Source: JACRIM01 sp038042195 (GTDB taxonomy: Bacteria > Planctomycetota > Phycisphaerae > UBA1845 > UTPLA1). From it: 64,000 nt of DNA. A program made the position numbers and the translations under genes. Of the stretch, positions 15,337 to 23,187 are shown piece by piece; within the stretch, counting starts at the first letter, position 1; each line of letters opens with the position of its first letter. The stretch lies in contig JBBTET010000060.1 in assembly GCA_038042195.1 (NCBI GenBank), forward strand, positions 25,271-89,270. The letters are read 5' to 3'. A model generated the notes under the pieces. That model made no database searches. It saw only the letters and a program-made list of their open reading frames with translations, and was not told the origin of the DNA.

Positions 15337-18300
15337 ATGCCGCCGACCGAATCCAAATCGTACGATCCCGCGTCCATTGAGAAGGATGTCTTCGCCCTAT
15401 GGCAGGAGCGCAAGGCGTTTGAGGCCGGGCCGAAGGATGGCCGCGATCGCAAAGTCCCGTTTTGCATGGTCATCCCGCCGCCGAACGTGACCGGGGCGCT
15501 GCACCTGGGCCACGCCCTAAACAACACGCTGCAAGACATCCTCATCCGCCAAAAGCGCATGGCCGGGTTCAACACGTTCTGGCTCGTCGGCACCGATCAC
15601 GCCGGAATCGCCACGCAGGCCACGGTCGAGAAGACGATCCGCAAGGACGAGGGCAAGAGCCGACACGACCTCGGCCGCAAGGAACTTGTCAAACGCATTT
15701 GGGAATGGAAAGTGAAGTTCGGCGGGCGCATCGTCGAACAGCTTCGCCTCATGGGCTGCTCCTGCGACTATTCGCGTGAGCGATTCACGCTGGACGACGG
15801 CTGCGCCAAGGCCGTGCGCGAGACATTTTTCAAGCTGTTCCGCGACGGCCTCATCTATCGCGGCAAGCGGCTGGTCAACTGGGATACGCAATTGCAGACT
15901 GCCGTGGCGGATGACGAGGTTTATCACGAGGCGGTCAAAGGGCACTTCTACCACTTCAAGTATCCGATTGTTGGGGAGCGTGGGCCTCTGGCCCGCACGA
16001 ATTCCGATGAACGCGCGGGCGGGACGCCCGCACTCCCCGCTGAACCAACACACGTCCACATCGCCACCACGCGCCCCGAAACGATGCTCGCCGACACAGC
16101 GGTGGCCGTACACCCCGATCCTGCGGCGGTGATGGAGAAGCGCGCCGCCGAGCTGCGCGAAAAGTTGAAGGAGGCGAGCGACAAGGACCGCCCCGACGTG
16201 CAGGTAGCCATTGATGATCTTGTTGAACGTCAAAAGACGCTCTTGCCTGTGCTCGTGAAGCTGCGCGACATGGCGAAGGCGAATCAAAAGATCATGCTGC
16301 CGCTGATGAACCGCGAAATCCCGCTCATCTGCGACGAGTGGGCCGACCCGACGCTGGGCACCGGCTGCGTGAAGATCACACCGGCGCATGATGCAAACGA
16401 TTACGAAGTCGGTCGACGCCATGACCTGCCCATGATCAACGTCATGACCCCCGACGGGCGCGTCAGCGACGAAGGCGGTGCCTACAAGGGCATGAAGTTC
16501 ACCGACGCGCGGAAGAAAGTCGTCGAGGACATGGAGGCCCTCGGCCTCGTCGAGAAGATCGAGGATCGCATGATCGACCTCGGCCATTCCGACCGCAGCA
16601 AGTCGCCGATTGAGCCGTACCTGAGTGATCAGTGGTTCGTGCGGATGGGTGACCTGGAGCCGGAGCACGCGGCGAAGATCGATGGCCTGCGGCACAAGGC
16701 ACCGGGGCTGGCGCAGATGGCGATAGACGCAGTGGCGCGCGGCGACGTGAAGTTCCACCCCGCGCGCTATGAGAATACTTACGGTGATTGGCTCGGCGAA
16801 AAGCGAGATTGGTGCATTAGCCGACAGCTATGGTGGGGGCATCGGATACCGGTGTGGAGAACCATGCTCACGTTAAGTGAGAAAACGTGGAGCTCGGTCA
16901 TGCATACCGGTGGCAAGTTCTATCGTATCCTAAGCGGTGAGTTTGGAGACGAAAACTCGATTTGTATTCATATGCGCCGCGCACACGATGATTTGGTGGT
17001 GCGAGACCCGGCGCGCGACATGCGGGAATACACTCCTGAATATCAAGGGTGGTACTCTGTCAATCTGGCTTTTAAAGACTTGCCTTCGCCGGAGTTGCAA
17101 CAGGTTTTGGACGACAGCGGATTCGAGCAAGACCCCGACGTCCTCGACACATGGTTTTCCTCCGCACTCTGGCCGCACTCCACGCTCGGCTGGCCGGGTG
17201 CTTCCGCGCCGTCCTCAGGACTCAAGTCTCAAGACTCAGGACTTCTCTCCCAGTTTTACCCCACCCAAGTTCTCTCCACTGCGCGCGAGATCATCACGCT
17301 CTGGGTCGCGCGAATGGTGCTGACCGGCCTGTACAACATGGGCGACGTGCCGTTTACCGACGTGGTCATTCATGCCGTCATTCAGGACGGGCAGGGCCGC
17401 AAGATGAGCAAGACGGCCGGCAACGGCGTCGATCCGGTGGACATCATCGAGGAGTACGGGGCCGATGCCCTGCGATTTACGCTCGCCGACCTCGCCACGG
17501 AAACACAGGACATTCGCCTGCCGGTGAAGCCGAAGAAGCTGCCCGACGGCCGCTCGATCAACATCAGCGAGAAGTTCGAGAAGGGGCGGAATTTCTGCAA
17601 CAAGCTGTGGCAGGCGTCGACCGGCTTTGTCATGCGAAATCTCGACGGCTATTCGCCCAAGCCGCTCGACCCGGGGTCGTTGCGGCTGGAGGATCGCTGG
17701 ATCCTCTCGCGCATGACGGCCTGTCAGCAGTCGCTCGACGCGGCGTTGGAGAAGTACCGGTTCAGCGATGCGGCCGGCGCTGTGTACCACTTTATGTGGG
17801 ATGAGTATTGCAGTTGGTACATCGAGATGACGAAGTCGCGGCTCAACCAGCCCGAAGCGCCGGCGAGGGAGTCGAAGACGACCCCACCCCAACCCTCCCG
17901 TTATCAAGGGGAGGGAGCGGGAGACCGCGCCACGGCTCAGCAAGTTCTCGTGTACGTGCTGGATCGCCTGCTGCGCATGTTGCACCCGTTCATCCCGTTC
18001 GTCACCGAAGGCATCTGGCAGGAATTGAACAAGATTGCTCCGCAACGCGGACTCACAATCCTCTTCGACGCCGCGAAAGATGAACCGGCGCTGATCACCG
18101 CGCAATGGTCGAGCATCGAAACACGATTGCGAAGCACCGAGATTGAATCAGAGATGGACCGTCTGCACGGCCTCATCAAGGGCGTGCGCGACATCCGCGC
18201 CGACGTGAACGACTATCGCGGCAAGGCCAAGCAACCATCGGTGCGAACGCTGGCGAAGGTCGTGGTGCGGGCCGATGTGGATACGACACACCTGATTGAT

Positions 18301-18636
18301 CGTTATCGCGCGTTCGTGACGCCTCTGGCGGGGTGCGATGTGCTGGAAGTGGGACCAAGCGTGGCGAAACCGGCCGGCGCGATGAGCCGCGTACATGCGA
18401 CGATGCAGGTGTATGTACCCGTGGCGGATTATGTCGATCTCGGCGCGGTGAAGGTTGCCGAGCAGGCGAAGCTGGACGAGTTGCGCACGGTGTTCGAGCG
18501 CGAGACGGCAAGAATGTCGAACGAGGACTTTGTCAAGCGCGCCGATCCCGGAGTCGTCGCGCAGGCAAAACAGCGCGCCGCCGACCTGTCAAGCCGGATT
18601 CTCATGATCGAGCAGCATCTCGCGGAATTGTCGTAA
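15337..18636 (+). CDS. valS: Valyl-tRNA synthetase with in-frame repeat-derived insertions
   Basis: The product has 1099 residues, longer than typical valyl-tRNA synthetases (roughly 880-950). It charges tRNA-Val in the cytoplasm. The HIGH-type motif is PPPNVTGALHLGHALN (near residue 50). The CP1 editing domain contains HIATTRPETMLADTAVAVHP, followed by LDTWFSSALWPHSTLGWP. The KMSKS loop is GRKMSKTAGNGVDP, with Thr at the last position. The anticodon-binding domain and a C-terminal coiled coil follow. Three low-complexity segments absent from ordinary ValS lie near residues 212-237, 624-640 and 838-865, each coinciding with repeat-like DNA. The ATG at 15337 is used because sequence upstream in the same frame has no synthetase similarity. 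All core motifs are present, so activity is expected. Confidence 0.95.
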   Translation: MPPTESKSYDPASIEKDVFALWQERKAFEAGPKDGRDRKVPFCMVIPPPNVTGALHLGHALNNTLQDILIRQKRMAGFNTFWLVGTDHAGIATQATVEKTIRKDEGKSRHDLGRKELVKRIWEWKVKFGGRIVEQLRLMGCSCDYSRERFTLDDGCAKAVRETFFKLFRDGLIYRGKRLVNWDTQLQTAVADDEVYHEAVKGHFYHFKYPIVGERGPLARTNSDERAGGTPALPAEPTHVHIATTRPETMLADTAVAVHPDPAAVMEKRAAELREKLKEASDKDRPDVQVAIDDLVERQKTLLPVLVKLRDMAKANQKIMLPLMNREIPLICDEWADPTLGTGCVKITPAHDANDYEVGRRHDLPMINVMTPDGRVSDEGGAYKGMKFTDARKKVVEDMEALGLVEKIEDRMIDLGHSDRSKSPIEPYLSDQWFVRMGDLEPEHAAKIDGLRHKAPGLAQMAIDAVARGDVKFHPARYENTYGDWLGEKRDWCISRQLWWGHRIPVWRTMLTLSEKTWSSVMHTGGKFYRILSGEFGDENSICIHMRRAHDDLVVRDPARDMREYTPEYQGWYSVNLAFKDLPSPELQQVLDDSGFEQDPDVLDTWFSSALWPHSTLGWPGASAPSSGLKSQDSGLLSQFYPTQVLSTAREIITLWVARMVLTGLYNMGDVPFTDVVIHAVIQDGQGRKMSKTAGNGVDPVDIIEEYGADALRFTLADLATETQDIRLPVKPKKLPDGRSINISEKFEKGRNFCNKLWQASTGFVMRNLDGYSPKPLDPGSLRLEDRWILSRMTACQQSLDAALEKYRFSDAAGAVYHFMWDEYCSWYIEMTKSRLNQPEAPARESKTTPPQPSRYQGEGAGDRATAQQVLVYVLDRLLRMLHPFIPFVTEGIWQELNKIAPQRGLTILFDAAKDEPALITAQWSSIETRLRSTEIESEMDRLHGLIKGVRDIRADVNDYRGKAKQPSVRTLAKVVVRADVDTTHLIDRYRAFVTPLAGCDVLEVGPSVAKPAGAMSRVHATMQVYVPVADYVDLGAVKVAEQAKLDELRTVFERETARMSNEDFVKRADPGVVAQAKQRAADLSSRILMIEQHLAELS
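15980..16031. repeat. Twin-hairpin palindromic element inside valS
   Basis: Two short hairpins stand 18 bases apart. The first pairs GTGGGCC with GGCCCGC (15980-15996, 3-base loop, one G-T pair). The second pairs GCGGGCG with CGCCCGC (16015-16031, loop GGA). Translated in the valS frame they give a peptide containing ERAGGTPALP, which fits no ValS domain. From memory, this kind of sequence is common between genes in planctomycete-like genomes. Confidence 0.6.
17214..17243. repeat. Short direct/inverted repeat unit inside valS
   Basis: CTCAGGACT occurs at 17214-17222 and again at 17235-17243, and AGTCT-CA-AGACT (17225-17236) is an inverted repeat in the middle. In frame it encodes SSGLKSQDSGLLSQ, between the GWP motif and the FYPT segment that normally follow each other closely in ValS. 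Confidence 0.5.
17893..17915. repeat. CCCTCCC/GGGAGGG palindrome inside valS
   Basis: CCCTCCC at 17893-17899 pairs with GGGAGGG at 17909-17915. In the valS frame it encodes QPSRYQGEG within a Pro-rich insert of roughly 25 residues, lying between YIEMTKSRL and QQVLVYVLD. It resembles the CCCTCTCCC palindrome at 27491-27511. Confidence 0.55.
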
Positions 18637-18729
18637 CCTGCCACGCGGTGAAGCACTTGCGCACGCGCTTGCAATCGCCCGCGCCGTTCTGTACGCTGGG
18701 TCTTGGCGTTTTTTCATGGAGCCGCTGGT

Positions 18730-19128
18730 ATGGAAGTGCGGGTCGATCTTGCCCGGATCGTCATCCAGGACACGAGCGATCAGCAGATCATCTTCCTGCG
18801 TGAGCGCGACGGTACGCGTGAGTTCCCAATCGTCATTGGCGATTCGGAGGCCTGTGCGATTGATCGTCGGCTGAAGAGCTACAAGAAAGCGCGGCCGATG
18901 ACGCACGACCTTTTGGCCGACGTCATCGACAAGCTCCATGGCGAAATGGAAAAGATCGTTATCTGTGACTTGAAGAACCATACGTTCTTCGCGAGACTTG
19001 TGATTCGCGTCGGCTCCGAAATGATCGAGGTGGATTCGCGTCCGTCGGACGCCATTGCCATCGCTGCCGGGACCGAGACGCCGATCTTTGTGGAGGATCA
19101 TGTCCTCCGCGAAATCTGCCGCGAATAG
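18730..19128 (+). CDS. Bifunctional nuclease (BFN/DUF151) domain protein
   Basis: This 132-residue protein is a single DUF151/BFN domain. Recognisable parts are REFPIVIGDSEACAIDRRL in the first half, then RPMTHDLLADVIDKLHGEMEKIVICDLKNHTFFARLVI and the closing SRPSDAIAIAAGTETPIFVEDHVL. Members were described as bifunctional RNase/DNases and also occur as small conserved bacterial proteins of unsettled role. The ATG at 18730 starts the domain directly. An upstream in-frame TTG at 18703 would add nine residues without similarity. The gene sits 93 bp after valS and 42 bp before the GHMP gene, so the three may form one transcription unit. Confidence 0.88.
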   Translation: MEVRVDLARIVIQDTSDQQIIFLRERDGTREFPIVIGDSEACAIDRRLKSYKKARPMTHDLLADVIDKLHGEMEKIVICDLKNHTFFARLVIRVGSEMIEVDSRPSDAIAIAAGTETPIFVEDHVLREICRE

Positions 19129-19170
19129 AGTCGAACGAAGGGCGACGAAGAGAACGGGCTGCGTACTGTC

Positions 19171-20571
19171 ATGATCTCTCAGAGCACTTCTTTTGTGACG
19201 TCCTCGCGCCTCGCCGAAAACATACAATCGTTTCAGACGGCGCATCCAGTGGTGGATGGCTCCGTGGTGAGCGTCCGCGCCCCGGCCGTGGCCGATGTGA
19301 TGGGCGGCATCGCCGAGGAGAGCGGTTCTCCGGTGCTGACGGCGACGTTGTCGATGTCATTTGCGGTGTCGATGTGGCGCATCGCGGGAGATTCGATTCG
19401 ATTGCGTTTGATTCCCGAAGGCGGCGAGGGGTCGGCGCATGATTTCGGCATCTCACTTTCGGCGTTGGCCGTGCCAGTTGAACAATCAGCGGCAATCGTG
19501 GATGCGTGCAAGAAGGGCGGGGGCGAATGGGCGGCGTCGGCGTGTCTGGCTGTTCAGCGAGCGTTGAACCAATCCATCGTCACACGACCGACCGGCGGCT
19601 GGGCGATCTTGTTACAGACGGATTTCCCGGCGGAGGTTGATCTCGGTCGGCATACCGTTGTCGCGGCGGGGGTGATTGAGGCGTTGACGCGATTGGAGAA
19701 TAAGCCGACGGATCGCGCGACGAAGGCGCGGCTGTGCTCCGATGCGGCGTCCGTGATCACCGGCCTGCAAAGCGTTCGCACAGCGTTGACCAGCCTGAGC
19801 GGCGCGGCTGATGGCTCGCTCTTGCAGATTCGATTTCATCCGCAGCCGGCGGGCGATGCGGTGGCCCTGCCGGTCGGCGCGATGATTGTCGCATTGCGAA
19901 CAAGCCTGGCTCGACCCGTCACCCAGGAGCGGTTGATCGACACGCGGCTCTGCGCCGAGATGGGCCAGCGGATCATTCTCGGTTATCACGGCGGCGATGG
20001 GCAACCCGGTGCCCCGCGCATCGAGCGGCTGTCCTCGATCACGCCGAACGAATTCGTTGAGCGATTCAAGGATATCTTCCCGCAGAAGATCACCGGCAAG
20101 CAATACACCGCGAAGTTCGGCGAGCTGCGCGGCGTCAACGGTCACCTCGCTCCTGACGATGTGTACAAAGTTCGCTCACGGGCCGAGCATCATATTTATG
20201 AGAATCGCCGCGTCCATGAGTTTTCCAACTGCATCAGCCGTGCCCGTCGGTCGAACTCGCTGGAGGCCATGATCGAGGCTGGCGATAAAATGTACGCCTC
20301 GCATTGGAGCCACAGCCAGCGCTGCGGCATCGGCGGCGTCGAAACGGATCGGCTTGTGACCTGCATTCGCAAGTATGGTCCGGCTGCGGGGCTGTTCGGT
20401 GCCAAGGTCACCGGCGGCGGCTGCGGCGGCGAGATGGTCGTCCTGATGCGGGATGATGCCGCAACTCACACGTCACTGGCCAAGGCCGTTGCAGAAGCCC
20501 AGTCGCTCTCCAACCGAAGTATCCACACAATTCGGGGAAGCCTGGCCGGGGCCGAGTTGGCGACTGTGTAG
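19171..20571 (+). CDS. GHMP-superfamily sugar-kinase-like protein with degenerate ATP-binding motif
   Basis: The product is 466 residues long. The N-terminal motif APAVADVMGGIAEESGSPVL matches the substrate-binding motif 1 of galactokinase/L-arabinokinase-type GHMP kinases. The C-terminal motif 3 is well kept (GLFGAKVTGGGCGGEMVVL, near residues 410-428). The phosphate-binding motif 2, normally PxGxGLSSSA, is replaced near residues 150-165 by DFPAEVDLGRHTVVAAG, with no Ser run or second Gly. The protein may therefore be a non-catalytic homologue or use altered chemistry. An ATG at 19171 gives a normal start. It is convergent with the UDP-GlcNAc 2-epimerase gene, 24 bp apart. The sugar substrate is unknown. 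Confidence 0.75.
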   Translation: MISQSTSFVTSSRLAENIQSFQTAHPVVDGSVVSVRAPAVADVMGGIAEESGSPVLTATLSMSFAVSMWRIAGDSIRLRLIPEGGEGSAHDFGISLSALAVPVEQSAAIVDACKKGGGEWAASACLAVQRALNQSIVTRPTGGWAILLQTDFPAEVDLGRHTVVAAGVIEALTRLENKPTDRATKARLCSDAASVITGLQSVRTALTSLSGAADGSLLQIRFHPQPAGDAVALPVGAMIVALRTSLARPVTQERLIDTRLCAEMGQRIILGYHGGDGQPGAPRIERLSSITPNEFVERFKDIFPQKITGKQYTAKFGELRGVNGHLAPDDVYKVRSRAEHHIYENRRVHEFSNCISRARRSNSLEAMIEAGDKMYASHWSHSQRCGIGGVETDRLVTCIRKYGPAAGLFGAKVTGGGCGGEMVVLMRDDAATHTSLAKAVAEAQSLSNRSIHTIRGSLAGAELATV

Positions 20572-20595
20572 CGGCAAAGCGAACACACCACATCA

Positions 20596-21858
20596 TCAGT
20601 TGTTCTTGATTATTAATTCGTTCTTAGAAGGGATCGTCTTCATTGCGACGAGGATCCGCTCCGCGGCGTGGCCGTCGCCGTAGGGGTTTTTCAGGCGGGG
20701 GAAGCTTTCGCGGAACATGGGGTCCAGTGCGGCGGCAAGGATGTCGGCGATTTCATCACGCTCAATCGCCGCATGCAGTACGTTGTCGGCGTGGATGCGG
20801 CCTTGCTGGCGGTCGCCGATGTTGACGACGGGGATGCGGAAGCTGGAGGACTCGATGATGCCCGCGCTGGAGTTGCCGACAAGGGCGGTGGCGTTGTACA
20901 GGCAATTCCAGAACAGCTCCTGCGAGAGCGACGCCTTCAGCACCGTGTCCGGTCGAAGAGACGCGAAATCCTGTAGCGCTGAGTTGACGGCGTCGTGTCC
21001 CACGTCGGCGTTCGGGCCGAGCACGAGTACATTGCCTTTCCACGCATGAAGCCCTCCGAGCACCTGGTTGATCTGCCTGTCGGGGGGAAGGTCGCAAAGC
21101 GTCTCCGGGTGGTAGGCGAGCACGAGCGTCGGCTGTGAGAGATCGAGACCGATCTCTCGGCTGACGGCGTCGACGGGCGACGGTTTGAATCGCGCCAGAT
21201 CATCCAGTGCCAATGCCCCGACGGTGTGAATCCGCCACGGTTCTTCGCCCATGTGCAAGATTCGTTCGGCGTGCTCGGACAACGCGGGAAAGTGTAGATG
21301 GGCCAGCTTCGTGATGGCGTGACGGCAGGCGTCGTCGATCGCGCCGTGCGTCGAGTCGCCGCCGTGCAGGTGGGCGATGGGGATGCGATGGATCGTGGCG
21401 GCAAGGGCGACGGCGAGCATCTCGGGGCGGTCGCCGAGAACGAAGACAAGATCGCACTGCGACGCTGCGAGGGCGCGGGAGAACTCCGTCACGGCTTGGC
21501 CGGTCGATCGTGCCACCTGCGTTGGGGAGTCACCCTGCGCGAAGTGCTTCACGTCGAACAGCTCGACATTGCTCAATCTCTCAAACGCGGTGCCCGTGCA
21601 GCCAAACGACTCGTCGTGGTGCGTGCCGCCGACGAGGCAGGAGATGGTCCATTGGTCGTTGGCCGACAGGGCGCGGAGCAGCGGTTGAAAAATGCCCGCA
21701 TCGGCGCGGCTGGTGGAGACACATGCGATGCGCTGAAGCCACGACGCAGACTCGGGTCGTTTGGGCTTTGCGGTGGCAGGAGGCGTTTTGAGCGTGGTCG
21801 GCATGGGCAATCTGGAGCGACAACGAGACGGTTGATCCGGCGACACATGCGACGACAT
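20596..21858 (-). CDS. UDP-N-acetylglucosamine 2-epimerase (NeuC/WecB family)
   Basis: The product is 420 residues long. After an unusual Pro/Lys-rich leader of about 40 residues, the GT-B-like epimerase fold begins (RIACVSTSRADAGIFQPLLRAL). Family signatures include VFVLGDRPEMLAVALAATIHRIPIAHLHGGD (about 138-168) and LVGNSSAGIIESSSFRIPVVNIGDRQQGR (about 345-373). The STSRADAG and GDRPEMLAVA forms are closer to the hydrolysing NeuC/LegG branch, which releases ManNAc-type sugars for nonulosonic acids, than to WecB. A later start at Met 19 (21804) would remove much of the leader. It starts 10 bp after the TPR-like gene and is probably translated with it. The presence of a nonulosonic acid pathway cannot be confirmed here. 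Confidence 0.88.
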   Translation of the reverse strand: MSSHVSPDQPSRCRSRLPMPTTLKTPPATAKPKRPESASWLQRIACVSTSRADAGIFQPLLRALSANDQWTISCLVGGTHHDESFGCTGTAFERLSNVELFDVKHFAQGDSPTQVARSTGQAVTEFSRALAASQCDLVFVLGDRPEMLAVALAATIHRIPIAHLHGGDSTHGAIDDACRHAITKLAHLHFPALSEHAERILHMGEEPWRIHTVGALALDDLARFKPSPVDAVSREIGLDLSQPTLVLAYHPETLCDLPPDRQINQVLGGLHAWKGNVLVLGPNADVGHDAVNSALQDFASLRPDTVLKASLSQELFWNCLYNATALVGNSSAGIIESSSFRIPVVNIGDRQQGRIHADNVLHAAIERDEIADILAAALDPMFRESFPRLKNPYGDGHAAERILVAMKTIPSKNELIIKNN

Positions 21859-21868
21859 TCACCCGCGC

Positions 21869-23050
21869 CTACTCGATCCGCACGCGGGCCGGTGGGGCGT
21901 CGGGGTTCGTGGCCAGCTCTTCCAGCCGGTCGATTTGGCGTCGCAATACATCGGCCTGCGGCGAATCCGGATAGCTCTCGATGACGCGTTTCGCCAGGGC
22001 CGTCGCCTCTATATATCGACCGTGCTTGGCGAGGGCCATGATTTGAGCTTCCATCTGCTGACGGGCCTCGATTTCGGCGTTGGTTTCGAGGGTCGGGATT
22101 TGCATTCGTAGGGCCTCGGCATCATCGCTGCCGGAGAACCGTTCGATAAACGTGTGCGCGGCGGCGAGGGCCTCGCTCCACCGACGGCGGGTCACAAATC
22201 GCTGCACCTCGGCGTACATGCGCCGTTGCTGTTCGTCCTGAGCCTGGCGGTAGTCGCGCTCGATTCGGAGCATGAGGTGCCGGGCCTCGGGGCTGTCGGG
22301 GTGCTGCTCCTGGAGGAATTGTGCCCGTTGCCGAGCCTGCGACCAGGCCGACATGCTGATGAGGTCCGTCACTTCCTGCGTCGCCTCGGAAATATCGCTC
22401 GACTCGCGCCGGCGGCGAACGGATTCGATGCGGCCCGGCAGTGCGGTGACTCGGCCGTCCGATGGGTGACGACTGCGAAGGGTCGCGGATAGTTCGCCGG
22501 CTTTGTGGAACTCACCGGCGGCCAAGAGATCGTCCACGCGCTCCAAGGACTCTTCGAGGTCGATGTCGGTCGTCGATTCGTCGCGCGGACGGCTGCCGTT
22601 GCTTGATTGGTCAACGCGCTTGCGTAGGGCCTGTACTTCGGTCAGCAACTCGTGCCATTGCGCGGCGGTCGGCGTGTCGGTGCGGATGGGCAGCGTGTCC
22701 GAGCCGATATCGGTTGCGAGATCCGGGGGCACGCTCAACTCATCGAGGGCCTTGGCGTTCTCGGTGTGCTTTGCTTCCAGACGGGACAAGGAATCCTGTA
22801 ACTTACCAATCGTGTGGAGCAGTCTGGCAAGGACGATGTACGCCCCGGCTATGGCGATTCCGACGATGAGTGCCGCGGAAACCACGAGTGAGCGTGTCAC
22901 CGTCGAGAGGTTCGATGTGTCGTGCTTCGTCAGAACAATGGCGACACCCGCGACGGTGACTGCACCGACGACCATCGCAATGGCGTACATCGAAATCGAT
23001 GACCGCTTCCGGCTGGTTGGAATCACAGGTTGTGACGGATGGTCACTCAT
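21869..23050 (-). CDS. Membrane protein with C-terminal TPR-like helical repeats
   Basis: The product is 393 residues long. Two adjacent membrane helices lie at about residues 21-41 and 53-75. A short coiled-coil region follows (LHTIGKLQDSLSRLEAKHTENAKAL), then an acidic linker and a long helical C-terminus. Helix pairs recur there every 35-40 residues (AGEFHKAGELSATLRSRHPSD, SQARQRAQFLQEQHPDSPEA, GRYIEATALAKRVIESYPDSPQAD). These are degenerate tetratricopeptide repeats, likely a protein-protein interaction scaffold on the cytoplasmic face. The ATG at 23050 was preferred over an upstream start at 23080 with no better signal. It precedes the epimerase gene by 10 bp. No specific function was recognised. 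Confidence 0.7.
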   Translation of the reverse strand: MSDHPSQPVIPTSRKRSSISMYAIAMVVGAVTVAGVAIVLTKHDTSNLSTVTRSLVVSAALIVGIAIAGAYIVLARLLHTIGKLQDSLSRLEAKHTENAKALDELSVPPDLATDIGSDTLPIRTDTPTAAQWHELLTEVQALRKRVDQSSNGSRPRDESTTDIDLEESLERVDDLLAAGEFHKAGELSATLRSRHPSDGRVTALPGRIESVRRRRESSDISEATQEVTDLISMSAWSQARQRAQFLQEQHPDSPEARHLMLRIERDYRQAQDEQQRRMYAEVQRFVTRRRWSEALAAAHTFIERFSGSDDAEALRMQIPTLETNAEIEARQQMEAQIMALAKHGRYIEATALAKRVIESYPDSPQADVLRRQIDRLEELATNPDAPPARVRIE

Positions 23051-23187
23051 GGCAAATTGGTGAGAATGAACAAGGTCCACCCGGCATGGGTCGGTGGATC
23101 CAACTGCCCCAACTAGATGGTAGCCAACGGAGGGAGCGAATCAAGGATGTGGATTGTCGGGCTGCCCCGCAACGCTACCATGCCGAT

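Noticed and set aside
15517..16758. Open frame of 413 codons on the minus strand within valS
   Set aside because: It is fully covered by the valS reading frame, whose product is recognisable throughout. The antisense product has no known motif.
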